Assembly (NCBI RefSeq): GCF_019753045.1
Contig: NZ_JAIELN010000008.1
Span: 124,001 to 188,000 of the forward strand
DNA length: 64,000 bases
Source of the DNA: Hyphomicrobium sp.
GTDB lineage: Bacteria; Pseudomonadota; Alphaproteobacteria; Rhizobiales; Hyphomicrobiaceae
Reading direction: 5' to 3'
The notes under the pieces are model-generated. The model did not search any database and was not told the origin of the DNA. It was given only the letters and a program-made list of their open reading frames with translations. The translations under genes were made by a program, and so were the position numbers. Within the stretch, counting starts at the first letter, position 1. Each line of letters begins with the position of its first letter. Positions 17,636-25,434 of the stretch are shown here, piece after piece.

Positions 17636-18307
17636 ATGAAGACCTTCTCGTCAAAGGGACTGAAAATGAACGCTGTCGCATCGGAAAAGAAAGAACCAAA
17701 AAGAGAAAAGAATGCGATCGCCATCCGTCGTAAGATATTAGTCTCGTCGAGAGAGCTTTTTTCCGAAGATGGTTATCAGGCCGCAACGATTACGCGCATT
17801 CGGGAGAAGGCGGATGTCTCGATTGCAACTTTCTACAAGTACTTTGACTCAAAGCAGTCAGTTCTTCTGGCGCTTCTCGAGGACGAGCGCGAAACGTATA
17901 AGTCGTCCATAAGCCGCGCGGTAGAAGCTGCTGTAGATCGGCCGGTCGCATACGTGGTGTCTGTCGTCGAAGCCTTACTCGATCCACCTGACGATCCCAA
18001 GTTGAAGATGCTTTGGCGTGAAGCGATAGCGGCGACAATCGTGATTTCGGCCGATCCCGACGTGGGACCACAGATTAGATCCGACAACGAGTTTTACCAT
18101 CGTCAGCTGGAAAGCGCGTTTGACCATCTTCGTAGCCTTGGCCTACTCCAGCCCAACGCGCCGGTCAAAGCGCTGCTTGGTGTCGTAGAATGCGTCGTCG
18201 CATACGGTTTTCAGAGCTATGTATGCGAAAGATATGCGGATCGAAAAAGTTTTCTCCGTCAAATTAGGCAGCAACTTTCGAGTATTCTGACGCCGTGGTT
18301 GGCATAA
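17636..18307 (+). CDS. TetR/AcrR family transcriptional regulator
   Basis: The 223-residue protein has the TetR N-terminal DNA-binding domain (IRRKILVSSRELFSEDGYQAATITRIREKADVSIATFYKYFDSKQSVLLALLEDE) and an all-helical ligand domain of usual length. The start is uncertain: ATG 17636 or in-frame ATG 17666. It is co-oriented with the catabolic genes but 336 bases away, so it probably has its own promoter. Its target may be the adjacent cluster, or it may be unrelated. Confidence 0.85.
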   Translation: MKTFSSKGLKMNAVASEKKEPKREKNAIAIRRKILVSSRELFSEDGYQAATITRIREKADVSIATFYKYFDSKQSVLLALLEDERETYKSSISRAVEAAVDRPVAYVVSVVEALLDPPDDPKLKMLWREAIAATIVISADPDVGPQIRSDNEFYHRQLESAFDHLRSLGLLQPNAPVKALLGVVECVVAYGFQSYVCERYADRKSFLRQIRQQLSSILTPWLA

Positions 18308-18440
18308 ACGGTTGTTTGCGCGATTGCCTGCCCAAGTGGCCCGCCGCCGCGACCCCGTAGGCTTAAAGCCGTTCTGGCGCGCGCCGCATCCGACGGCCTC
18401 GATCAGAAGACGCCCGCAGTTCTCTCTTTTGTTCGCAAAT

Positions 18441-18517
18441 GGCGCGCCGGGAAGGATTCGAACCCACGACCCCCAGATTCGTAGTCTGGTGCTCTATCCA
18501 ACTGAGCTACCGGCGCA
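18441..18517 (-). tRNA. tRNA-Arg (anticodon ACG)
   Basis: On the minus strand a 77-base cloverleaf can be drawn. The acceptor stem is GCGCCGG/CCGGCGC, the D-arm region is GCTCAGTTGGATAGAGC, the anticodon stem CCAGA/TCTGG closes loop CTACGAA (anticodon ACG), the T-arm carries GTTCGAATC, and the discriminator G is followed by an encoded CCA. Its 3' end faces the accessory region to the left, the usual orientation for a tRNA used as an integration site. Confidence 0.95.
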
Positions 18518-18720
18518 TTTTTCGTCGCATTGGGGTGGATGGCCCCGTCCGGCGGTGTGGCCGGGCGGCGAAGCACCCCTCTCTAGTGGGTCGCGTCGCG
18601 GAGCGCAAGTGCTTCGGACAGAGCTTTAGCGGACGAGACGCCGCGCTCCCCCTCACCTCAGCGCTGGTCGCGAATCCCGATGCGCCGCGCGTGTCGGGAT
18701 TGAGCGCTCTCGAGGCCGTT

Positions 18721-20265
18721 TCAGTCGACGTGCCGATCCGGCAGCTCAATGCGGAAATGCGCGCCTTTTTTGCTGTCCATAAGCTTCAGCGAGCCGCCGT
18801 GGGCCTGCACCAGCTCGGCCGAGATGACGAGGCCGAGGCCCGTTCCACCCTTCTTTGTGGAGCCTTGGAATGCCTTGAAAAGATTTTCCCGGGCCTTGGG
18901 CGGAATGCCGCTGCCGTTATCCATCACATCGATGATGACCTTGCGTCCTTCGCGATGAGCTGCAACGCGAACCTCGCCGTCGGTTTTACCTTCAACACTT
19001 TCGATCGCCTGCGCGGCGTTGCGTATGAGATTGCTCAAGGCGCGGAACAGGTGCTCTTGATCGGCGTCGACCCGGAGCTTCGCGTCCATGTCGGTGATGA
19101 ATGCAACGGTGCCCTCGCGGGGGAGACCCTGACTGTCGGCGACTTCTTCAACGAGAGGCTTCAGCAACATCAATTCGCGGCGTGGGGCAGCTTCGGAAAC
19201 GCCGCCGAATTGCAGCGATGAATTGCAAAACTGAATTGCCCGATCGAGGGACGCAATGAGCTTTGGCACAAAGCGCTGTACCGTCGGGTCAGGGAGATCG
19301 ACGAGTCTGTCGGATATCAGCTGCGCATTCGCGAGCATGTTCCGCAAATCGTGATTGATCTTCGAAACCGCCATGCCGAGTTGCGCAAGACGGTTCTTCT
19401 GAGTGAGCAAATTGCCGAGCTGACGCTGCATGCTCGCAAGTTCGCGTTCGGCGATGCCGATCTCGTCGCTGCGGCCGGTCTCCGGCATAATGCGGCTTTG
19501 ATCTTCGGGGTTTTCCGCGAAGTGCAGCATGTTGCTCGTGATACGCGTCAACGGCTTCACGAACAGGCGGCTCAGCGCAAAATAAACGACGACAGCCGTC
19601 AGCACCGAAAGGATGATCGACAGCCAAAGAATGTTCATGCCGTAGCGGATCATCGCCGCCTTGAGCGGCGCTTCCGGAATGACGATTTCGATCAGGTTGT
19701 TGTTGTCGGGCCCGCTGTGACCGATGACGCGGATGGTGCGATCACTCGAGAGCAGCGTCGTCACTGCATCCTTGGCCTGCTGGAGACGCGTCGTCAGGCT
19801 TTCCCAGAAGTTGTCGGGCTCAGGCGGCAGGTAATACACGTAGTCGATGGTCAGATCGCCTTCGGGCGGAAACACCATTCGGCGTTCGCCTTGGCTCCGC
19901 GATGCGATTGCGCGCACTTGCGCGGTCCGAAGGAGATCGGCGCGGAGAGCCGATGGAATTTGTCCGCCGGGAAAGGCATCGGACGTTAGCGCCGCAAGTT
20001 GCGCTGCCGTCAGCCGTTCTTGAAGCCAGGTCACGCGATAACTCGCGATGGACGGCAGAAAGATCAGCGCTTCGGCGAGCAGAACAAACGCGGCCGTGAG
20101 GATGATGAGCTTCGCCGGAAGGCCGCGGCTTTCCCAGAGATGCTTTAGGGCATGCCAGGGCGCGCCGGCAAAAGACGTCTTCGCCTTCAGGTCGTCAGTT
20201 TCTGGGTTGTTGCCGTTGGTAATTGCGCGCTGCACCGGATCGTACTTCTCCATTGCGGAGATCAT
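18721..20265 (-). CDS. Sensor histidine kinase (orphan)
   Basis: The 514-residue protein has a TM helix near residues 52-72, a periplasmic sensor region to about 205, a second TM helix (about 212-232), a HAMP linker, and a HisKA-like dimerisation domain with phospho-acceptor His305 in INHDLRNML. An HATPase domain follows, with NLIRNAAQAI (N box), DNGSGIP (G1) and GGTGLGLVIS (G2). No response regulator gene is adjacent. Its start overlaps the stop of the upstream oxidoreductase gene by one base (TAATG), so the two are translationally coupled. This suggests a joint role, for instance reporting redox state, but that is inference. Confidence 0.88.
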   Translation of the reverse strand: MISAMEKYDPVQRAITNGNNPETDDLKAKTSFAGAPWHALKHLWESRGLPAKLIILTAAFVLLAEALIFLPSIASYRVTWLQERLTAAQLAALTSDAFPGGQIPSALRADLLRTAQVRAIASRSQGERRMVFPPEGDLTIDYVYYLPPEPDNFWESLTTRLQQAKDAVTTLLSSDRTIRVIGHSGPDNNNLIEIVIPEAPLKAAMIRYGMNILWLSIILSVLTAVVVYFALSRLFVKPLTRITSNMLHFAENPEDQSRIMPETGRSDEIGIAERELASMQRQLGNLLTQKNRLAQLGMAVSKINHDLRNMLANAQLISDRLVDLPDPTVQRFVPKLIASLDRAIQFCNSSLQFGGVSEAAPRRELMLLKPLVEEVADSQGLPREGTVAFITDMDAKLRVDADQEHLFRALSNLIRNAAQAIESVEGKTDGEVRVAAHREGRKVIIDVMDNGSGIPPKARENLFKAFQGSTKKGGTGLGLVISAELVQAHGGSLKLMDSKKGAHFRIELPDRHVD

Positions 20266-21719
20266 TAACCGAGCTTTGCCAGTAACGCGATGACTTTGCG
20301 CAAAAAGGGGTTACTCGGAACTGTTGCAAAGTAACGGAATGCAGCTTTCTTGTTGATCTCCGAAAGCGTGGGGTAGGGCGAAATCCATTCCGTCATCGCC
20401 TTGATGTTGAGGCCTTGGGATATGGCGAGCGACCACATCTGAATCAACTCGCTGGCCTCGGCTCCGACGATGCCTGCGCCCAATATTTTCCCGTGCTTCG
20501 ACGTTATGACCTTTATGTGCCCGTCGGTCTCGTGTTCGAGCTGCGCCCGGTCGTTCTCGTGATAGGGCCAGCGCAAGACGTTTATTCTGCCGTACTTGGC
20601 GCGCGCCTCGGTTTCGTTGAGGCCGACAGTTGCAAGTTCGGGGTCTGTAAAGACGACGCGCGGTGCGATCCGGGCCTTTGCTCTCGCAGGCAAGCGGAAA
20701 AGCGATCTCCGCAAGACTGTCTCGGCATGCTCGCCCGCCACGTGCGCGTATCGCGGTGCGCCCGTTGCGTCGCCGATCGCGAACACCCGGCTATTGGCCG
20801 TTCTCAAGCCTGCATTAACTTTGATGGCAGTTGGCGTGACCTTTACGCCGGCGGCGTCGAGACCGAGATCGGTAATGTTGGCTTTCCGTCCGGCTGCGAG
20901 GAGGATCGCCGTTCCTTCGATGGTTTCGGAAACCGAATTGGTTTGAAGTTCGACGACGATTTTCCCCGCTGTGCCCGAGACGCGCTTTATCTGCACACCT
21001 TCGCGAATGAAGATGCCTTCGTCGGAAAGCCGCGCGATGAGTGCGACTGTGAGTTCGGCGTCTTCGCCGCAGAGCGCATTGGCGCTGTCGAAGACCGTCA
21101 CACGCGAGCCAAGGCGGCGATAAGCCTGCGCCAGTTCCAATCCGGTCGTTCCCGCGCCGATGATGAGGAGGTGCGGGATCAGGCCCGTATTGTCGAAAAT
21201 TGTTTCGTTCGTGAAGTAGGGGACATCCGCCAGGCCCGGAATGGGCGGAATGATTGGCGAGGAGCCGGTTGCGATGACAATCCGGCGCGCCGTGATACGG
21301 TAGTCGCCAGCTACAACCGTCGACCGGTCGACGAATCTCGCAGCTGCCGAGATGACGCGGATGCCGAGGCCTGTGAAACGCTCGACGGAAAAGTTCGGCG
21401 AAATTTTCGCGGTCACGTCGTCGATGTAATGGCTGACCGCGGCGTGGTCGATGAGCGGCTCGACACCACGGACGCCGAATGACGAAGCGGTGCGCATTGC
21501 GTAGGCTCGCTTGGCTGCGGCCAGCAGGGCTTTCGACTGCACGCCTCCGTAGTTAACGCTGTCCCCACCCATTTTGTGCTTTTCGATCAGAACCACGCGC
21601 TGGCCGAATGCGGCCGCGGCCGAGGCGAGGGCCAAGCCGCCTGCGCCCGCACCGATTATGCAAAAGTCGGTTTCGATGTTTTGGCTCTGGGGGGCCTCGT
21701 CGGCCGTATCCTTGGGCAT
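20265..21719 (-). CDS. Dihydrolipoamide dehydrogenase/mercuric reductase-fold flavoprotein lacking the redox disulfide
   Basis: The 484-residue protein has the full pyridine nucleotide-disulfide oxidoreductase layout: FAD motif CIIGAGAGGLALASAAAAFG, NAD(P) motif IIGAGTTGLELAQAYRRLG, second FAD motif NSRVFAIGDATG, and a C-terminal dimerisation domain ending with YPTLSEINKKAAF. The segment normally read as GGxCxNxGCxPSK is GGDSVNYGGVQSK here, so both redox cysteines are replaced (Ser54, Gly59) and the Pro is Gln. It cannot run the usual disulfide chemistry and may act as an NAD(P)H:quinone-type reductase. It is co-transcribed with the histidine kinase gene. Confidence 0.88.
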   Translation of the reverse strand: MPKDTADEAPQSQNIETDFCIIGAGAGGLALASAAAAFGQRVVLIEKHKMGGDSVNYGGVQSKALLAAAKRAYAMRTASSFGVRGVEPLIDHAAVSHYIDDVTAKISPNFSVERFTGLGIRVISAAARFVDRSTVVAGDYRITARRIVIATGSSPIIPPIPGLADVPYFTNETIFDNTGLIPHLLIIGAGTTGLELAQAYRRLGSRVTVFDSANALCGEDAELTVALIARLSDEGIFIREGVQIKRVSGTAGKIVVELQTNSVSETIEGTAILLAAGRKANITDLGLDAAGVKVTPTAIKVNAGLRTANSRVFAIGDATGAPRYAHVAGEHAETVLRRSLFRLPARAKARIAPRVVFTDPELATVGLNETEARAKYGRINVLRWPYHENDRAQLEHETDGHIKVITSKHGKILGAGIVGAEASELIQMWSLAISQGLNIKAMTEWISPYPTLSEINKKAAFRYFATVPSNPFLRKVIALLAKLG

Positions 21720-22177
21720 AAAGAGCGATCCAGAAATGAAATTGGTTCAGCGAATTCGAATGCGCTTTTGATGCTCGCCGGGAAAACGCGGGCGTTACTC
21801 TTTCCAACGGCGGTCAGCGGAATAGTTTAATATGCCGGTGCCGCTTTGGGTGCGGGAGATCCTCGCTATCCCCTGCTAGCAAGCGCGCAGGGGGCGAGGG
21901 CTTTATTGCGGCATATACGACTCGTGGCGCGGGGTGGTTGCTTTGCGGGCGTTTGGGGAGGACAGGCGCAAACCTTCGGATTAGAACGGTTGCTGTGGCT
22001 TGCGCTCGTTGACTTGCCCAATCGGCCCGACTATAAGGGCGCGAATTCCCGAGATATCTGCACTCTGCTGGGGTCTTGAGCCCCGGGCGATGTGTATTGG
22101 TAAGTCTCGGAAACAAATAAGCAATATGCCGGCGTCCAGCACTGGATGCGGCTCAAGAGACTTGGACGGAGAGTTCC
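21720..22177. other. 458-base divergent promoter region between the flavoprotein gene and rpmH
   Basis: No gene is evident. The stretch must hold the minus-strand promoter of the flavoprotein-kinase operon and the plus-strand rpmH promoter. It contains one strong hairpin at 21861-21899. Confidence 0.4.
21861..21899. repeat. Strong hairpin with a TAT bulge upstream of rpmH
   Basis: CCTCGC (21861-21866) pairs with GCGAGG (21894-21899), and CCCCTGC (21870-21876) pairs with GCAGGGG (21887-21893), giving a 13-bp stem with a three-base bulge and 10-base loop. A short T-rich run follows. It could be a terminator or part of a small transcript. No known RNA family was recognised. Confidence 0.4.
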
Positions 22178-22312
22178 GTGAAGCGCACATATCAACCGAG
22201 CCGCCTTGTTCGCAAGCGCCGCCACGGATTTCGCAAGCGTATGCTGACGGCCGGTGGTCAGAAAGTTCTGGCGCGCCGTCGTTCGAAGGGCCGCAAGCGT
22301 CTTTCGGCCTAG
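22178..22312 (+). CDS. rpmH: 50S ribosomal protein L34
   Basis: The 44-residue basic protein starts with GTG at 22178 and reads [21 protein letters not shown], ending [11 protein letters not shown], which is diagnostic for L34. GGACGGAG lies 8 bases before the start. It is followed by rnpA and yidC, the conserved order near the origin region of many bacteria. It is a structural protein of the large ribosomal subunit. Confidence 0.97.
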   Translation: MKRTYQPSRLVRKRRHGFRKRMLTAGGQKVLARRRSKGRKRLSA

Positions 22313-22354
22313 TCGGGTCTAGCGCCGAGGCCCCGCTGTCGCTTTGTCGCGGCT

Positions 22355-22765
22355 TTGGAGGCTGTCATTCCGATCCTGCCAACGCTCAAAGTGCGGTCCG
22401 AATTTCTGGCTGTGCGTGGCGGCCGGCGATCATCCACGCCGGCATTTCTGATTGAAATGCGTGAACGATCCGACGCGCCGAAGCGCGTCGGCACGGGGCC
22501 CCGTTTCGGGTTCACGATCACAAAGAAGATTGGGAACGCGGTTACACGTAACCGTATTCGCCGCCGCCTGAAGGCGGCTTTCGCGGCAGATCTCAAACGA
22601 AGGGAACTCGGGTCCTGCGACTATGTCGTGGTTGCCCGCCGTGCCGCCCTGGACCGTCCATTTGCCCTGTTACTTGGCGACGTTAGCCAAGCCATGTCCG
22701 CGCTGGCCCGCAGCAGGCCAGTCCGGACCGATAAAATCCCGGTCAATAAAAAAGGTTCAGCGTGA
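22355..22765 (+). CDS. rnpA: Ribonuclease P protein component
   Basis: The product carries the RnpA signature RFGFTITKKIGNAVTRNRIRRRLKAAF and the N-terminal LPTLKVRSEFLAVRGG segment. It is the protein cofactor that helps RNase P RNA trim tRNA 5' ends. The start is not clear: TTG 22355 has little upstream pairing, while an ATT at 22367 (Ile-Pro-Ile-Leu-Pro-Thr) has GGAGG just before it and would be a rare initiation codon. rpmH ends 42 bases upstream, and yidC begins 91 bases downstream with no yidD between them. Confidence 0.92.
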   Translation: MEAVIPILPTLKVRSEFLAVRGGRRSSTPAFLIEMRERSDAPKRVGTGPRFGFTITKKIGNAVTRNRIRRRLKAAFAADLKRRELGSCDYVVVARRAALDRPFALLLGDVSQAMSALARSRPVRTDKIPVNKKGSA

Positions 22766-22856
22766 CTGGGTGTCCCCTTCCTTTTATGACCAGTTTCCGC
22801 CATCGCTTCCGGGCTAAACGAGGCCCCTGCCGCCGGCGCTGTGCCCTGAGGATTTG

Positions 22857-24725
22857 ATGAGCTCTTCCAACGATCCCAAAGACCAGAACAACTTGATCCT
22901 CGCCGTGGTGCTGTCGATCGTGGTGCTGATGGGCTGGCAATACTTTTTCGCGCGCCCGCAAATTCAACACGAGCAGGCACGCCAGGAATTCAACAACGCC
23001 CAGAACAACGGCACGGCAAACGTCGAGCGCCCGCCCAACGGCGCGACCTCGCCGGTTGCTCCTCCGTCCGCGGCTGTTCCCGGCACAACGCCGCCGCTGC
23101 CTGAAAAGGCGCTGACGCGTGAAGAGATTCTCAAGCAATCGCCGCGGGTCGAGATCGCCACGCCGTCACTCGAAGGCTCGATCGATCTGAAGAGCGGTCG
23201 CATCGACGATCTCGTGCTGTCGAAATATCGCGAGACGGTCGATCCCAACAGCCCGAAGGTGACGCTGCTGTCGCCTGCCGGTTCGATTGATCCTTATTTT
23301 GCTGAATTCGGCTGGGTGCCCCAAGCGGGTTCAGCCATCAAGGTGCCGGACCGCGACGCGGCTTGGACGATCGAAAGCGGGACGAAGCTGACGCCGGAAA
23401 CTCCGGTGAGCTTGGTGTGGGACAACGGCCAAGGGGTCGTCTTCCATCGCACCATCTCGGTCGACAAGGACTACATGTTCAAGGTCGTCGACGAGGTCGA
23501 GAACAAGACCGGCGCAGAGATAACTCTGATGCCCTATGCGCGCGTGCATCGCAGCGGCCATCCGCCTTCGCAGGTCTTCTCGGTTCTGCATGAAGGTCTC
23601 GTCGGCGTTTCCGGCGAGCACGGTCTTCAAGAGTTCAGGTTTGCCGACGCCGTCAAAAGCGGCGTTCCGACGACATTCGAGAATGTCATCGGCGGCTGGC
23701 TCGGCATAACGGACAAATACTGGGCGACGTCGCTGGTTCCTGATCAGGCGGCTCCCTATCGCGCGACGTATACCGCGCTGCCCGCCCGCGATCCGGGCGG
23801 CAAGGACGCGTTCCAAACGGACTATCTGCGCGGCGCTCTCTCCGTGCCGCCGGGAATGCGCAAGGGAACCGAGGGGCATCTGTTCGCCGGCGCCAAGAAG
23901 GCTTCTTTGATCGACGGGTACGAGAACGCGCTGCATATTCTGCGCTTCGACCGCATGATCGATTGGGGCTGGTTCTATTTCATCACGCGTCCGCTCTTCC
24001 ATTTGATGGAGCTCATCAATGGCGTCGTGCACAACTTCGGCATCACCATTCTCATTCTGACGGTGTTCGTGAAGGCGGCCTTCTATCCGCTTGCCACCAA
24101 GCAGTACGAGAGCATGGCACGCATGAAGATGATGCAGCCGGAAATGGCGCGCATCAAAGAGCTGCACAAGGATGATCCGCAGCGGCAGCAGAAAGAGATC
24201 TTCGAGCTTTATCGCAAGGAGAAGATCAATCCGCTTGCCGGTTGTTGGCCGATCCTATTGCAGATCCCGGTCTTTTTCGCGCTCTATAAGGTGCTGTTCG
24301 TCACGATCGACATGCGTCACGCGCCGTTCTTCGGGTGGATCCACGATCTTTCCGCACCCGATCCGACATCGCTCTTCAATCTGTTCGGACTGCTTCCGTT
24401 CGCGACGCCGGAGTTCCTGCACATTGGCGTGTGGCCGCTGATCATGGGCATCACGATGTGGGTTCAGATGCAACTCAACCCGCCGCAGCCTGATCCGATC
24501 CAGCAGCAGATCTTCCAGTGGATGCCGGTCATGTTCACGTTCCTGCTGGCGAGCTTCCCGGCTGGTCTCGTGATCTACTGGGCGTGGAGCAATACGCTCT
24601 CGATCGCGCAGCAGATGCTGATCAACAAGCGGGCGGGCGCCGAGATTCATCTCTTCGGGAATCTCAAACGAACGTTTGCCCCGCTCCTACGATTGTTCGG
24701 GGCCAGTAGCGGCTCCGGCAAATAA
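22857..24725 (+). CDS. yidC: Membrane protein insertase YidC
   Basis: The 622-residue protein has an N-terminal helix ([21 protein letters not shown]), a large periplasmic domain (about 100-350) typical of Gram-negative YidC, and the conserved C-terminal insertase core ([34 protein letters not shown] onward) with five helices. It inserts proteins into the inner membrane with or without SecYEG. The ATG at 22857 follows GAGGA. A perfect hairpin overlaps its stop codon. Confidence 0.96.
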   Translation: MSSSNDPKDQNNLILAVVLSIVVLMGWQYFFARPQIQHEQARQEFNNAQNNGTANVERPPNGATSPVAPPSAAVPGTTPPLPEKALTREEILKQSPRVEIATPSLEGSIDLKSGRIDDLVLSKYRETVDPNSPKVTLLSPAGSIDPYFAEFGWVPQAGSAIKVPDRDAAWTIESGTKLTPETPVSLVWDNGQGVVFHRTISVDKDYMFKVVDEVENKTGAEITLMPYARVHRSGHPPSQVFSVLHEGLVGVSGEHGLQEFRFADAVKSGVPTTFENVIGGWLGITDKYWATSLVPDQAAPYRATYTALPARDPGGKDAFQTDYLRGALSVPPGMRKGTEGHLFAGAKKASLIDGYENALHILRFDRMIDWGWFYFITRPLFHLMELINGVVHNFGITILILTVFVKAAFYPLATKQYESMARMKMMQPEMARIKELHKDDPQRQQKEIFELYRKEKINPLAGCWPILLQIPVFFALYKVLFVTIDMRHAPFFGWIHDLSAPDPTSLFNLFGLLPFATPEFLHIGVWPLIMGITMWVQMQLNPPQPDPIQQQIFQWMPVMFTFLLASFPAGLVIYWAWSNTLSIAQQMLINKRAGAEIHLFGNLKRTFAPLLRLFGASSGSGK

Positions 24726-24738
24726 CTTTGCCGGAGCC
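24711..24738 (+). terminator. Hairpin spanning the yidC stop codon
   Basis: Perfect 12-bp arms (GGCTCCGGCAAA at 24711-24722, TTTGCCGGAGCC at 24727-24738) enclose the loop TAAC, which contains most of the stop codon. A short T-rich run (CTCTTTTGC) follows. It may partly terminate transcription between yidC and engB. Confidence 0.55.
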
Positions 24739-24775
24739 GGCCTCTTTTGCGGGGGCCGCTCCATCGGATCAGATA

Positions 24776-25432
24776 ATGACAGACGTCGCGACGTTATCGG
24801 CTGACGAGATAGAAAGGGGCCGGCGTCTTTTCACGCGTGCCTGGACCTTCGCGCGCGGCACGCCCGATCTCGATCACCTGCCGCCCGACGACCGCCCGGA
24901 GATAGCCTTCGCCGGACGTTCAAACGTCGGCAAGTCGAGCCTCATCAATGCGCTTGTCGGCCAGCTTCGGCTCGCGCGCGCGTCGAACACACCGGGGCGG
25001 ACGCAGGAGCTGAATTTCTTCACCGATCCGGAGCGCGATCTCTTTCTCGTGGACATGCCGGGCTACGGGTTTGCGGAAGCTCCGAAAGAGAAGGTGGCGG
25101 CCTGGAACAAGGTCATTCGCGCCTATCTTGCCGGACGGCGAACGCTTCTCAGGGTATTTCTTCTCATCGATGCGCGCCATGGGCTGAAGCCGCCGGACGA
25201 TGAGATTTTGAACCTGCTCGACGGGGCGGCCGTGTCCTATCAGGTCGTGCTGACCAAAGCGGACAAGATAAAACCGACGGACCTCGAGAAAGTCATTGAG
25301 CGCACGCTGAAAGCGCTCGCGAAACGTCCCGCGGCTTTCCCAGCCATCATCGCAACGTCATCGGAGAAGGGGCTGGGATTTGAGGAGTTGCGCGGAACGA
25401 TCGCGCAGCTTCTGGAATCGCACGGCAAGTGA
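24776..25432 (+). CDS. engB: Ribosome biogenesis GTPase EngB (YihA/YsxC)
   Basis: The 218-residue protein has the small-GTPase motifs of EngB: G1 [10 protein letters not shown]2 region NTPGRTQ, G3 DMPGYG, G4 TKAD. The family is needed for 50S subunit assembly. ATG 24776 (MTDVATLS) is chosen; an upstream TTG would add 16 residues and overlap the yidC hairpin. It ends two bases before the convergent Clp-N gene. Confidence 0.94.
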   Translation: MTDVATLSADEIERGRRLFTRAWTFARGTPDLDHLPPDDRPEIAFAGRSNVGKSSLINALVGQLRLARASNTPGRTQELNFFTDPERDLFLVDMPGYGFAEAPKEKVAAWNKVIRAYLAGRRTLLRVFLLIDARHGLKPPDDEILNLLDGAAVSYQVVLTKADKIKPTDLEKVIERTLKALAKRPAAFPAIIATSSEKGLGFEELRGTIAQLLESHGK

Positions 25433-25434
25433 CG

